From contig NZ_CP117866.1 in the NCBI RefSeq assembly GCF_028736035.1, positions 2,604,001 through 2,668,000 on the forward strand: a DNA stretch of 64,000 nt, written 5' to 3'. Positions 54,516 to 63,972 of the stretch are shown here, one piece after another. Below the pieces are notes generated by a model. The model was given only the letters and a program-made list of their open reading frames with translations. It searched no databases and was not told the origin of the DNA. A program made the translations under genes and the position numbers. This DNA is from Streptomyces sp. T12 (GTDB lineage: Bacteria; Actinomycetota; Actinomycetes; Streptomycetales; Streptomycetaceae). The stretch's first letter is position 1, and every line of letters starts with the position of its first letter.

Positions 54516-57500
54516 ATGACAACGCCGACGTACCGCCAGGTACCCGCCCAGGTAGACCTGCCCGCGCTAGAGCACGCCGTGCTCGACTTCTGGCGCGAGC
54601 AGAAGATCTTCGCCAAGAGCCTGGAGCAGTCCGAGGGCCGCCCCGAGTGGGTGTTCTACGAGGGCCCGCCCACCGCCAACGGCATGCCCGGCGCCCACCA
54701 CATCGAGGCCCGCGTCTTCAAGGACGTCTTCCCCCGCTTCCGCACCATGCGCGGCTACCACGTCGCCCGCAAGGCCGGCTGGGACTGCCACGGCCTCCCG
54801 GTGGAGCTGGCGGTCGAGAAGGAGCTCGGCTTCAGCGGCAAGAAGGACATCGAGGCGTACGGCATCGCCGAGTTCAACGCCAAGTGCCGTGAGTCCGTGC
54901 TGCGCCACACCGACGCCTTCTCCCAGCTGACGACCCGCATGGGCTACTGGGTCGACCTCGACGAGGCGTACGTCACGATGGACCCCGAGTACATCGAGTC
55001 CGTCTGGTGGTCGCTCAAGGAGATCTTCGACAAGGACCTGCTGGTCCAGGACCACCGCGTCGCCCCCTGGTGCCCGCGCTGCGGCACCGGCCTGTCCGAC
55101 CACGAGCTGGCGCAGGGCTACGAGACGGTCGTCGACCCCTCGGTGTACGTCCGCTTCCCGCTCACCTCCGGTCCGCTCGCCGGCGAGGCCGCACTCCTGG
55201 TGTGGACGACGACGCCCTGGACCCTCGTCTCCAACACGGCCGTGGCCGCGCACCCCGAGGTCACCTACGTCGTCGCGACGAAGGGCCCAGAAGGCACAGA
55301 GAAACTCGTCGTCGCCGAGCCGCTCCTCGCCAAGGCCCTCGGCGAGGGCTGGGAGACCACCGGCCAGACCTTCACCGGCGCCGAGATGGAGCGCTGGACG
55401 TATCAGCGCCCGTTCGAGCTGGTCGAGTTCCCGGCGCCCGCCCACTACGTGGTGAACGCCGAGTACGTCACGACCGAGGACGGTACGGGTCTGGTCCACC
55501 AGTCCCCCGCCTTCGGTGAGGACGACCTCAAGGTCTGTCGCGCGTACGGCCTGCCCGTCGTGAACCCCGTCCGCCCGGACGGCACCTTCGCCGAGGACGT
55601 CCCCCTGGTCGGCGGCGTCTTCTTCAAGAAGGCGGACGAAAAGCTCACCGAGAACCTCCAGCAGCGCGGTCTGCTCTTCAGGCACATCCCGTACGAGCAC
55701 AGCTACCCGCACTGCTGGCGCTGCCACACCGCGCTCCTCTACTACGCGCAGCCGTCCTGGTACATCCGCACCACCGCCGTCAAGGACCGCCTCCTCCAGG
55801 AGAACGAGAAGACCAACTGGTTCCCGGAGACGGTGAAGCACGGCCGCTTCGGCGACTGGCTGCAGAACAACATCGACTGGGCGCTGTCCCGCAACCGCTA
55901 CTGGGGCACCCCGCTGCCGATCTGGCGCTGCGAGGACGACCACCTCACCTGCGTCGGCTCCCGCGCGCAGCTCACCGAGCTGACCGGCACCGACCAGTCG
56001 AACCTGGACCCGCACCGCCCGTACATCGACGACATCACCTTCGCGTGCCCCCAGTGCGAGAAGACGGCCACGCGCGTGCCCGAGGTCATCGACGCCTGGT
56101 ACGACTCGGGCTCGATGCCGTTCGCGCAGTGGGGCTACCCGCACAAGAACAAGGAGCTCTTCGAGAGCCGCTACCCGGCGCAGTTCATCAGCGAGGCCAT
56201 CGACCAGACCCGCGGCTGGTTCTACACACTGATGGCGGTCGGCACGCTGGTCTTCGACAAGTCGTCGTACGAGAACGTCGTGTGCCTCGGCCACATCCTC
56301 GCCGAGGACGGCCGCAAGATGTCCAAGCACCTGGGCAACACCCTGGAGCCGATCCCGTTGATGGACCGGCACGGCGCGGACGCGGTGCGCTGGTTCATGG
56401 CGGCCGGCGGCTCCCCGTGGGCGGCACGCCGCGTGGGCCACGGCACGATCCAGGAGGTGGTGCGCAAGACCCTCCTCACCTACTGGAACACGGTCGCCTT
56501 CCAGGCCCTGTACGCCCGTACGTCGAACTGGGCGCCGTCCGAGGCCGACCCGGCCCCGGCCGACCGCCCGGTCCTGGACCGCTGGCTGCTGTCCGAACTG
56601 CACGCGCTGACCGACCAGGTGACCCAGTCCCTGGAGGCGTACGACACCCAGCGCGCCGGCAAGCTGCTCTCGGCGTTCGTCGACGACCTGTCGAACTGGT
56701 ACGTCCGCCGCTCCCGTCGCCGCTTCTGGCAGGGCGACAAGGCCGCGCTGCGCACGCTGCACGAGGTCGTCGAGACGGTCACGAAGCTGATGGCCCCGCT
56801 GACCCCGTTCATCACCGAGCGGGTCTGGCAGGACCTGGTCGCGCCGGTCACCCCGGGCGCCCCGGAGTCGGTCCACCTGTCGTCCTGGCCTGAGGCGGAC
56901 CTGTCGGCGATCGACCCGGAGCTGTCGAAGCAGATGGTCCTGGTCCGCAGGCTGGTCGAGCTGGGCCGCGCCACGCGCGCGGAGTCGGGCGTGAAGACCC
57001 GTCAGCCACTGCGGCGCGCGCTGGTGGCCGCGACCGGCTTCGAGGCGCTCAACCCCGAGCTGCACGCGCAGATCACGGAGGAGCTGAACGTCGAGTCCCT
57101 GGCGTCGCTGTCCGAGGTGGGCGGCAGCCTGGTCGACACCACCGCCAAGGCCAACTTCCGCGCCCTGGGCAAGCGGTTCGGCAAGCGTGTCCAGGATGTG
57201 GCGAAGGCCGTCGCGAACGCGGACGCGGCCGCGCTGTCCCTGGCCCTGCGCGAGGGCACGGCGTCGGTCGAGGTCGACGGCGAGACGGTCACTCTCGCTC
57301 CGGACGAGGTGATCATCACGGAGACCCCGCGCGAGGGCTGGTCGGTGGCGTCCGACTCGGGTGCGACGGTCGCGCTGGACCTGGAGATCACGGAGGAGCT
57401 GCGCCGCGCGGGCCTGGCCCGTGACGCGATCCGCCTGATCCAGGAGGCCCGCAAGAACAGCGGCCTGGACGTGGCCGACCGCATCGCCCTGCGCTGGACG

Positions 57501-57662
57501 GCGACGGACACGGCGACGGTCGCGGCGCTGGGCGAGCATGCCGAACTCATCGCCGACGAGGTCCTGGCGACGGACTTCGCCCAGGGCGACGCGGACGACA
57601 CCTACGGCTCCCCGTTCACGGACGAGGGCCTGACCCTGACGTTCCGCCTGCGCAAGGCGTAG
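54516..57662 (+). CDS. ileS: Isoleucyl-tRNA synthetase
   Basis: IleRS charges tRNA-Ile. The 1048-residue class I synthetase has its HIGH-type motif as GMPGAHHIEARVFKDVFP (about residues 56-73), an editing domain with WTTTPWTLVSNTAVA and KMSKH at about 601-605 (EDGRKMSKHLGN). The HHIE form and overall layout match the eukaryote-like type 2 enzymes usual in Streptomyces, which are typically less sensitive to mupirocin than type 1. The ATG at 54516 follows GGAGGA and is controlled by the T-box upstream. A strong terminator follows. Confidence 0.96.
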   Translation: MTTPTYRQVPAQVDLPALEHAVLDFWREQKIFAKSLEQSEGRPEWVFYEGPPTANGMPGAHHIEARVFKDVFPRFRTMRGYHVARKAGWDCHGLPVELAVEKELGFSGKKDIEAYGIAEFNAKCRESVLRHTDAFSQLTTRMGYWVDLDEAYVTMDPEYIESVWWSLKEIFDKDLLVQDHRVAPWCPRCGTGLSDHELAQGYETVVDPSVYVRFPLTSGPLAGEAALLVWTTTPWTLVSNTAVAAHPEVTYVVATKGPEGTEKLVVAEPLLAKALGEGWETTGQTFTGAEMERWTYQRPFELVEFPAPAHYVVNAEYVTTEDGTGLVHQSPAFGEDDLKVCRAYGLPVVNPVRPDGTFAEDVPLVGGVFFKKADEKLTENLQQRGLLFRHIPYEHSYPHCWRCHTALLYYAQPSWYIRTTAVKDRLLQENEKTNWFPETVKHGRFGDWLQNNIDWALSRNRYWGTPLPIWRCEDDHLTCVGSRAQLTELTGTDQSNLDPHRPYIDDITFACPQCEKTATRVPEVIDAWYDSGSMPFAQWGYPHKNKELFESRYPAQFISEAIDQTRGWFYTLMAVGTLVFDKSSYENVVCLGHILAEDGRKMSKHLGNTLEPIPLMDRHGADAVRWFMAAGGSPWAARRVGHGTIQEVVRKTLLTYWNTVAFQALYARTSNWAPSEADPAPADRPVLDRWLLSELHALTDQVTQSLEAYDTQRAGKLLSAFVDDLSNWYVRRSRRRFWQGDKAALRTLHEVVETVTKLMAPLTPFITERVWQDLVAPVTPGAPESVHLSSWPEADLSAIDPELSKQMVLVRRLVELGRATRAESGVKTRQPLRRALVAATGFEALNPELHAQITEELNVESLASLSEVGGSLVDTTAKANFRALGKRFGKRVQDVAKAVANADAAALSLALREGTASVEVDGETVTLAPDEVIITETPREGWSVASDSGATVALDLEITEELRRAGLARDAIRLIQEARKNSGLDVADRIALRWTATDTATVAALGEHAELIADEVLATDFAQGDADDTYGSPFTDEGLTLTFRLRKA

Positions 57663-57680
57663 CGAGGCTCGGCCGAACAT

Positions 57681-57728
57681 CCGAAGGCCCGGGACCGCCA
57701 AAGAATCTTGGTGGTCCCGGGCCTTCGG
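57681..57728 (+). terminator. Terminator of ileS
   Basis: CCGAAGGCCCGGGACC (57681-57696) and GGTCCCGGGCCTTCGG (57713-57728) form a perfect 16-bp stem; the loop can pair further (CCAA/TTGG). Confidence 0.92.
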
Positions 57729-57800
57729 CGTTGTGTACGTCGGACACCGCACCCGACCCCCGAACAAACGCCGCAAACTCCGTGAACACGCGTAGCAAAA

Positions 57801-57836
57801 GGGCGGGGCCCCGGATCGAAATCCGGGGCCCCGCCC
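57801..57836 (-). terminator. Terminator of divIVA
   Basis: GGGCGGGGCCCCGGAT (57801-57816) and ATCCGGGGCCCCGCCC (57821-57836) form a perfect 16-bp stem with a CGAA tetraloop. On the minus strand it is followed by TTTTGC. It lies 36 bases after the divIVA stop. Confidence 0.92.
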
Positions 57837-57872
57837 TGAACGCTGCCGACGCCTACGGCGTACTACCAACCG

Positions 57873-59009
57873 TCAGTTGTCGTCCTCGTCGATGAGGAAC
57901 CCGCGCATAGGCGACGGAGCCTGGCCCATCGGACCGGGACCCTGCGGCCGGACCGGAGCCATGGGCTGGGTCATCGCCGGGGACATCTGCTGCTGACCGC
58001 CGTAGGACGGAGCAGCCGGAGACGGGGCGCCGCCCATCGTCTGGTTGCCGCCGTAGGACGGGGCACTCGCGCCGGCCGGTGCCATGGAAGGCGCCGGGGA
58101 CGGCGGGAGGGACGCCGCGGCCGGGGTGCGCGGAGGGGCGAGCGAGTCGTCCGACTGGGTCTCCAGCTGGCGCAGCTGGGACTCGAGGTAGGACTTCAGC
58201 CGCGTGCGGTACTCGCGCTCGAAGCCGCGCAGGTCCTCGACCTTGCGCTCCAGCGTGGCGCGGGCGGACTCCAGGGAGCCCATCGCGACGCGGTGCTTCT
58301 CCTGCGCGTCCCGCTCCAGGGCGTCAGCCTTGGCACGGGCGTCACGCTCGAGACCCTCGGCACGCGAACGCGCCTCGCCGACGATCTTGTTGGCCTCGGA
58401 ACGAGCTTCGGCGATCGCCTGGTCGGCGGTCTGCTGGGCCAGCGAGAGGACACGGGCGGCGCTGTCGCCACCGGGGCCACCCTGACCCGGGCCGCCCATG
58501 GGGCCGGGGCCACCCATAGGACCGCCCATCGGGCCACCCATCTGCTGCTGCATCGGGGGCTGGCCCATCGGCCCCGGACCCTGGCCCATCGGACCGGGAC
58601 CCTGCGGGCCACCCTGACCGCCGGGACCGGCGGGCAGCTGCGGAGCACCGCTGGGCAGCTGGGGCGGGCCTCCCATGGGGCCACCCATCTGCTGCTGCGG
58701 CGGGCCCGATATGCCGGCGGGTACAGGAGCGCCGGGACCGCGCATGCCCTGCTGAGGCATGCCGCCCTGCTGCTGGTCCTGCGGGCCGCCGGGACCCTCC
58801 GGGGGCTTGCGCATGTTCTGCTGGTTCTGAGCAGCAGCGCGCGTGGCCGCGGCCAGCTTGGCGCGCAGGTCCTCGTTCTCGCGGAGCAGGCGCGTCAGTT
58901 CGGCTTCGACCTCATCGAGGAAGGCATCGACCTCGTCCTCGTCATAGCCTTCTCGGAGGCGGACGGTCGTGAACTGCTTGTTCCGCACGTCCTCGGGGGT
59001 CAACGGCAT
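57873..59009 (-). CDS. divIVA: DivIVA polar growth protein
   Basis: DivIVA marks hyphal tips and directs polar growth and branching; it is essential in S. coelicolor. The 378-residue protein has the membrane-binding N-terminal domain ([20 protein letters not shown], then [20 protein letters not shown]), a Pro/Gly/Gln/Met-rich spacer (about 65-180, repeats of GGPMGGP type), a central coiled coil (about 185-290, [20 protein letters not shown]) and a second low-complexity tail ending [21 protein letters not shown] before the ATG at 59009 is a good ribosome binding site. Confidence 0.96.
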   Translation of the reverse strand: MPLTPEDVRNKQFTTVRLREGYDEDEVDAFLDEVEAELTRLLRENEDLRAKLAAATRAAAQNQQNMRKPPEGPGGPQDQQQGGMPQQGMRGPGAPVPAGISGPPQQQMGGPMGGPPQLPSGAPQLPAGPGGQGGPQGPGPMGQGPGPMGQPPMQQQMGGPMGGPMGGPGPMGGPGQGGPGGDSAARVLSLAQQTADQAIAEARSEANKIVGEARSRAEGLERDARAKADALERDAQEKHRVAMGSLESARATLERKVEDLRGFEREYRTRLKSYLESQLRQLETQSDDSLAPPRTPAAASLPPSPAPSMAPAGASAPSYGGNQTMGGAPSPAAPSYGGQQQMSPAMTQPMAPVRPQGPGPMGQAPSPMRGFLIDEDDN

Positions 59010-59064
59010 CTCTTCACCTCAACGTAGTGGTCGGCAGTCGGCAAGACCGTATCTGTCACATCGC

Positions 59065-59352
59065 TCACATCGCGCTCCGCACGAGCGTGATCAGGATGTA
59101 GACGATGATCATCAGAACGAAGAAGGACAGGTCGAGCGCCACGCCCCCGAGACGCAGCGGCGGGATGACCCGCCGCAGAAGCTTGAGCGGTGGATCAGTG
59201 ACAGTGTAGGTGGCCTCCAGAACGACCACCATCGCCTTGCCGGGTTGCCACGAGCGGGCGAACTGGAAGACGTAGTCCATGACCAACCGGAAGATGAGCA
59301 CGATGAGGAAGACCATCAGCGCGATGTAAAGAACCTGCAAGACCACGCTCAT
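59065..59352 (-). CDS. YggT family membrane protein
   Basis: The 95-residue protein has two membrane helices (VLYIALMVFLIVLIFRLVMD and LSFFVLMIIVYILITLV) flanking the YggT motif TDPPLKLLRRVIPPLRLGGV. The family sits beside sepF and divIVA in many Gram-positives and is thought to help division or envelope upkeep; the exact function is not known. It lies between sepF and divIVA here. Confidence 0.92.
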   Translation of the reverse strand: MSVVLQVLYIALMVFLIVLIFRLVMDYVFQFARSWQPGKAMVVVLEATYTVTDPPLKLLRRVIPPLRLGGVALDLSFFVLMIIVYILITLVRSAM

Positions 59353-59411
59353 GACTGGTGCTTCCCTCTCCCCTGTTCCCTGTTCCGTGCGGTTGTTCCC
59401 GGTGGTGCGTC

Positions 59412-60053
59412 TCAGCTCTGGTTGAAGAACCCGCCCTCTGCGATACGGGCCTTGTCCTCCGCCGTGACATCGACGTTAGCAGGCGACAACAGGAACACCT
59501 TCTGCGTCACCCGCTCGATGCTGCCGTGAAGACCAAACACCAAACCGGCCGCAAAGTCGACAAGTCGCTTGGCGTCTGTGTCATCCATCTCAGTCAGATT
59601 CATGATCACCGGGGTGCCTTCACGGAAGTGTTCCCCGATGGTACGGGCCTCGTTGTAGGTCCGCGGGTGAAGCGTGGTGATCCGGTAAGGCTCTCGTTCC
59701 GATACGACCTTGGGCATGATCACCGGTGCGTTCTTCTCCAGGCTTGCGCGTTCTTGTGTGATGGACGCCACGGGCGCGATACGCGCCGGACGGCCGGATT
59801 CCGCGGGTAGCGAAGTTGATCGGGCCACGGGTTCACGCGGCGCGGGCGGCTGTACGATTCGCACCTCTTCGTCCCTTTGGGACTGATGTGCACTGTGCGA
59901 CTGGTGCGACGGCTCGTGCCGTCGGTGGTCCCGCTCGGGCTCCGGGTCCAGTTCGGGCTCGAAGTCGTCGTCGGGGTCGAACCCCCGGCCGTCGTACCCA
60001 TCGTCCTCCACGAGGCCGAGGTAGACCGCCATCTTGCGCATCGCGCCGGCCAT
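59412..60053 (-). CDS. sepF: Cell division protein SepF
   Basis: SepF binds FtsZ and tethers it to the membrane. The 213-residue protein begins with the amphipathic membrane anchor [18 protein letters not shown], has an acidic and His-rich linker (about 20-120), and ends in the SepF core: [40 protein letters not shown] and [16 protein letters not shown]. The sequence closely follows S. coelicolor SepF2 as I recall it. It is encoded downstream of yggS. Confidence 0.95.
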   Translation of the reverse strand: MAGAMRKMAVYLGLVEDDGYDGRGFDPDDDFEPELDPEPERDHRRHEPSHQSHSAHQSQRDEEVRIVQPPAPREPVARSTSLPAESGRPARIAPVASITQERASLEKNAPVIMPKVVSEREPYRITTLHPRTYNEARTIGEHFREGTPVIMNLTEMDDTDAKRLVDFAAGLVFGLHGSIERVTQKVFLLSPANVDVTAEDKARIAEGGFFNQS

Positions 60054-60175
60054 GCTCTGAGTCCTCCGCTCTGTGGTGGATCGACTGCCAAGTGCCCGCG
60101 ATCCACGCGGTCGTTACGCCCGCCTTCCGGCGACATTGACCATATTTTCTGCTGTGGTCCGACTTCCTGGCGACG

Positions 60176-60901
60176 TTACCCGAGCCTGGGGCGGACTCCG
60201 AGTACCGCAGTGCCGACGCGTACATGTGTCGCACCGGCCGCCACGGCCTCTTCGAGATCCGCACTCATCCCTGCCGACACCATGTTCGCAGCCGGATGGG
60301 CCCGGCGCAGGTCGGTCGACAAATCCATCAACCGCTCGAACGCCGCCTGTTGGAGCCCCGCGTACTCCCCGGTGAGCGGGGCGACGGTCATGAGTCCGTC
60401 GAGCCGCAGCCCCGGAGCCTTCGCGACGAGGTCGGCCAATTCTTCGATACCGCCGGGCGCCACACCACCCCTCTCGCCCCGCTCGCGCTCCCCCGCGTCC
60501 AGCGCGACCTGGATGAGGCAGCCCACTTCGCGCTCCTGCCGTACGGCCTCCTTCGACAGGCCCGTCACCAGCTTGGAACGATCGACGGACTGCACGAGAT
60601 CCGCGTAACCGACCACAGACCGCACTTTGTTGGTCTGCAACTGGCCGACAAAATGCCACGCAAGGGGCAGATCCGAGCATTCGGCGGCCTTCGGTGCCGC
60701 GTCCTGATCACGGTTCTCGGCGACGTGGCGCACACCGAGTTCCGACAGGATCCGCACATCGCTCGCCGGGTAGGTCTTGGTGACCACGATCAGGGTCACT
60801 TCCTCGCGGCCGCGCCCGGCGGCCGCGCAGGCGGCGGCGATGCGGTCCTCCACCTTCGCCAGGTTTGCGGCGAGTTCGTCCTTACGGTCCGTCATGTCCA
60901 T
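60176..60901 (-). CDS. yggS: YggS/PROSC-type PLP-binding protein
   Basis: The 241-residue TIM-barrel protein binds pyridoxal phosphate through the Lys at about residue 42 (TLIVVTKTYPASDV) and is thought to regulate free PLP; it is not a racemase. Other family blocks are HVAENRDQDAAPKAAEC (classically GENYVQ), WHFVGQLQTNK and SAGMSADLEEAVAAGATHVR. The ATG at 60901 directly follows the pgeF stop; an ATG at 60895 is also possible. Confidence 0.93.
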   Translation of the reverse strand: MDMTDRKDELAANLAKVEDRIAAACAAAGRGREEVTLIVVTKTYPASDVRILSELGVRHVAENRDQDAAPKAAECSDLPLAWHFVGQLQTNKVRSVVGYADLVQSVDRSKLVTGLSKEAVRQEREVGCLIQVALDAGERERGERGGVAPGGIEELADLVAKAPGLRLDGLMTVAPLTGEYAGLQQAAFERLMDLSTDLRRAHPAANMVSAGMSADLEEAVAAGATHVRVGTAVLGVRPRLG

Positions 60902-61630
60902 TCAGTCCAGCCACACATAGCCCGCGAGCCGACCGGTGGTGCGGTCGCGGCGGTACGAGAAGTGGTCGTCCGACTCCCGCGTGCACACCGGTGAGTGCTC
61001 CCGGTCCTGCACGCCGCGCCGTGCGAGCTGCGCGTGCACCCCGGCGGCCACATCGACCGCCGGCGTGCCCCAACTCGTCTCGGCGTGCGCCGCCGGCTCC
61101 ACGGCGGCCACCTCGGCGCGCATCGCTTCCGGCACTTCGTAGCACCGGCCGCAGACGGCGGGGCCGGTGCGGGCGACGATCCGGGCGGGGTCGGCGCCCA
61201 GTTCCGTCATCGCGCGTAGCGCTGCCGGGACGACCCCGGCGACCATGCCGGGCCGCCCCGCGTGGGCCGCGGCGACGACCCCGGCGACCGGGTCGGCCAA
61301 CAGGACCGGCACGCAGTCGGCCGTGAGGACGGCGAGGGCAAGACCCCGCCGCGCCGTGACGATCGCGTCGACGCCGGGCACCGGACGATCACGCCATGGC
61401 CCGTCGACCACCGCGACGTCCGTCCCGTGCACCTGGTTCATCCAGACGACCTCACCCGGGTCGAGCCCGAGCGACTTGGCGGCGAGCTCGCGATTGGTCA
61501 GTACGGCGTCGCCGTCGTCTCCGACCGCCCCGCCGAGATTGAGCTCCTCATACGGAGCGGCGCTCACCCCGCCCCACCGGTCGGTGAAGGCGAAGTGCGC
61601 GCCGCTCACGATGTCGCGCTGTGCTATCAC
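60902..61630 (-). CDS. pgeF: Peptidoglycan editing factor PgeF (laccase-domain, YfiH/YlmD family)
   Basis: The 242-residue protein belongs to the Cu-oxidase_4 family; enteric YfiH removes wrongly built L-Ser from the stem peptide of peptidoglycan precursors, and family members also act on purine nucleosides. The metal ligands are seen in NQVHGTDVAVV, LTADCVPVLLAD and AAHAGRPGM. The usual AHAGWRG reads AHAGRPG here, a small departure. The start is ATG at 61630, 10 bases after the ftsZ stop. Confidence 0.92.
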   Translation of the reverse strand: MIAQRDIVSGAHFAFTDRWGGVSAAPYEELNLGGAVGDDGDAVLTNRELAAKSLGLDPGEVVWMNQVHGTDVAVVDGPWRDRPVPGVDAIVTARRGLALAVLTADCVPVLLADPVAGVVAAAHAGRPGMVAGVVPAALRAMTELGADPARIVARTGPAVCGRCYEVPEAMRAEVAAVEPAAHAETSWGTPAVDVAAGVHAQLARRGVQDREHSPVCTRESDDHFSYRRDRTTGRLAGYVWLD

Positions 61631-61640
61631 GTCAGAAGGA

Positions 61641-62858
61641 TCACTTAAGGAAGTCCGGGACGTCCAGCTCTTCCGCCGCGCTGTCGGCGTAGGTCCGCGA
61701 CGGCGGGACCGGCGGGGAGACCGGGATGTCGGCCACCGGGTCCGGTGCGGCGGGCTCGGGCTCCTCCTTCGGCGTGACGCTGCCGAGCGAGCCGAAGGAC
61801 GGGCGGCTCTCGGTCTGCCGTACCGGAGTGGGCTCCTCGCGGCGGGGCGAGGACGAGGTCGAGGAGGAGGACGACGTCGAGCCGAGGACGTTGTCCCGCC
61901 GGGCCGGCGGCTGACCCCCGTCGAAGCCTGCCGCGATCACGGTGACCCGGACCTCGTCGCCGAGGGCGTCGTCGATGACCGCGCCGAAGATGATGTTGGC
62001 CTCGGGGTGGGCGGCCTCGCTGACCAGCTGGGCCGCTTCATTGATCTCGAACAGGCCGAGGTCCGAGCCGCCGGAGATGGAGAGCAGCACGCCCCGGGCG
62101 CCGTCGATGGACGCCTCGAGGAGCGGCGAGGAGATCGCCATCTCGGCCGCGGCCACCGCGCGGTCGTCGCCGCGGGCCGAGCCGATGCCCATGAGGGCCG
62201 AACCGGCCTCGGACATGACCGACTTGACGTCGGCGAAGTCGAGGTTGATCAGACCCGGCGTGGTGATGAGGTCGGTGATGCCCTGGACACCGGAGAGCAG
62301 GACCTGGTCGGCCGACTTGAAGGCGTCGAGCACCGAGACCTGGCGGTCCGAGATGGACAGCAGCCGGTCGTTCGGGATGACGATGAGGGTGTCGACCTCT
62401 TCGCGGAGTTCGGCGATGCCGTCCTCGGCCTGGTTGGCGCGGCGCCGTCCCTCGAAGGTGAACGGGCGCGTGACCACGCCGATGGTGAGGGCGCCCAGAT
62501 TGCGGGCGATGTTGGCCACGACGGGCGCGCCGCCGGTGCCGGTGCCGCCGCCTTCACCGGCCGTCACGAAGACCATGTCGGCCCCCTTGAGGACCTCTTC
62601 GATCTCCTCGCGGTGGTCCTCGGCGGCCTTGCGGCCGACGGCCGGGTTGGCTCCGGCGCCGAGTCCGCGGGTGAGTTCACGGCCTACGTCGAGCTTGACG
62701 TCGGCGTCGCTCATCAACAGAGCTTGCGCGTCGGTGTTGATGGCGATGAACTCGACGCCCTTGAGACCGACCTCGATCATCCGGTTGATGGCATTGACAC
62801 CACCGCCGCCGACACCGATGACTTTGATGACTGCGAGGTAGTTCTGCGGTGCTGCCAC
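61641..62858 (-). CDS. ftsZ: Cell division GTPase FtsZ
   Basis: FtsZ polymerises into the rings that lead to vegetative cross-walls and sporulation septa. The 405-residue protein has [20 protein letters not shown], the tubulin signature [20 protein letters not shown], the synergy-loop region [20 protein letters not shown] and the C-terminal partner-binding peptide LDVPDFLK after a Pro/Ser/Glu-rich linker. The GTG at 62858 follows GAGGCC. The long upstream region at 62859-63148 holds its promoters. Confidence 0.98.
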   Translation of the reverse strand: MAAPQNYLAVIKVIGVGGGGVNAINRMIEVGLKGVEFIAINTDAQALLMSDADVKLDVGRELTRGLGAGANPAVGRKAAEDHREEIEEVLKGADMVFVTAGEGGGTGTGGAPVVANIARNLGALTIGVVTRPFTFEGRRRANQAEDGIAELREEVDTLIVIPNDRLLSISDRQVSVLDAFKSADQVLLSGVQGITDLITTPGLINLDFADVKSVMSEAGSALMGIGSARGDDRAVAAAEMAISSPLLEASIDGARGVLLSISGGSDLGLFEINEAAQLVSEAAHPEANIIFGAVIDDALGDEVRVTVIAAGFDGGQPPARRDNVLGSTSSSSSTSSSPRREEPTPVRQTESRPSFGSLGSVTPKEEPEPAAPDPVADIPVSPPVPPSRTYADSAAEELDVPDFLK

Positions 62859-63148
62859 GTCGAAGGCCTCTCGCCTCGAGTTACGGGTCGTCGGATCACG
62901 GGGAAGCGCTGTGCTCCGCGAAACCCGGCGACTGATGCCGAATGGGACGGTCCGTAGCGCCGACCCGAACCCTAACCCTGAAGTTTAGGGTTACCAGTGT
63001 GTCTGTTCCTTGAAGTCTTCTGAACAGGACACTAAGTCGACAAGTGGCGCACGTTCAACGAACACGCCGAACCTCCCGTTTTTCTTTTCACCCTATGTGA
63101 TCAGCCATGTCGCTGCCCAACCAGGGTGCTGGCCTGCGCAGATGTGCG
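62859..63148. promoter_or_regulatory. ftsZ promoter region
   Basis: The 290-base gap between ftsQ and ftsZ has no gene. It is known in S. coelicolor to hold several ftsZ promoters, one of them induced at sporulation. Here it contains the inverted repeat at 62968-62992, a second one (CTGTTC / GAACAG, 63003-63027) and GACAC motifs on both strands (63028-63032 plus, 62998-63002 minus), which match the WhiA recognition core. Confidence 0.7.
62968..62992. repeat. Inverted repeat in the ftsZ promoter region
   Basis: AACCCTAA (62968-62975) and TTAGGGTT (62985-62992) form a perfect 8-bp inverted repeat with a 9-base spacer; CCCTGAAG in the spacer repeats the CCCT element. Confidence 0.7.
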
Positions 63149-63949
63149 TCAACTCGCTGATGACGCAGGGGCGGTGGGAACACTGACGTCGAAGTACCGC
63201 GCATCCGGCGAGGCTTTCATGAGAGCGGTGAGTGTGCGAGCCTTCGCGGCACCGTTCTCGCCACTCCCCCACGCGACGGTCCGGCCGTCGCCCAACTCCA
63301 GTGAGATGTCGTCGTAGGAACGGACCTTGACGACCGGGGTGACACGCGCGACGGCGGCCGGAATGGCGTCGGCGACCCGCACCGCCTCCCGCACCAGACG
63401 GTCCTCTCCGAAGCGGCGCAGGCTCGCGGCGGCGGAGCTCGACCGGGACACCGTCAATTCCAGTGCGGGAACGCCTTTCGGGGCCTCAGAAACCGTGGCG
63501 AATCGGACACCTTCATCGTCCACTTCGACGAACTTTCCGCCCCTTTGGACAATCAGAACCGGAGTACGCTCCACCACTTTCAGGCCGATTCCATGCGGCC
63601 AGGAGCGGACTACGTCAACCGCGTCAATTCGGGGCAATTTCCGACGCAGCCGTGCCTCAATCGCATCGGTGTCGACGGAAATCAGCGGCGCCCCGACGGG
63701 AACGTCGGCCGCCTCGAGGACCTGTGCGGGCGTCAGGACCCGGGTCCCGGAGACGGATACGCGCTCGACGCGCAGCCACTTGGAGCCGTACAGCAGCCAC
63801 ACCGAGCCCGCGCCGAGAAGCGTGAGCACGATGGCAAGAATGATGATCGTACGAAGGCGGGGGCGCCGCGGCCTCAACCGCCGGACGAGGGGCGGGTCGG
63901 ACGACTCCTGCTGGCGTTCACCGCGCTCGGCGGTCGTCTGTCCGGCCAC
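63149..63949 (-). CDS. ftsQ: Cell division protein FtsQ
   Basis: FtsQ links early and late division proteins. The 266-residue protein has a basic cytosolic part, one membrane helix (TIIILAIVLTLLGAGSVWLL, about 34-53), a POTRA domain (VERVSVSGTRVLTPAQVLEA, about 57-125) and the FtsQ domain with RIDAVDVVRSWPHGIGLKVV and ERTPVLIVQ. The GTG at 63949 lies 23 bases after the murG stop. Confidence 0.95.
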   Translation of the reverse strand: MAGQTTAERGERQQESSDPPLVRRLRPRRPRLRTIIILAIVLTLLGAGSVWLLYGSKWLRVERVSVSGTRVLTPAQVLEAADVPVGAPLISVDTDAIEARLRRKLPRIDAVDVVRSWPHGIGLKVVERTPVLIVQRGGKFVEVDDEGVRFATVSEAPKGVPALELTVSRSSSAAASLRRFGEDRLVREAVRVADAIPAAVARVTPVVKVRSYDDISLELGDGRTVAWGSGENGAAKARTLTALMKASPDARYFDVSVPTAPASSAS

Positions 63950-63972
63950 GCTCCCTGCCCTCCGTCATACGG

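Noticed and set aside
54567..57869. Open frame of 1,100 codons opposite ileS
   Set aside because: It is the antisense shadow of ileS. The composition is biased toward Arg, Gly and Val and no motif is seen.
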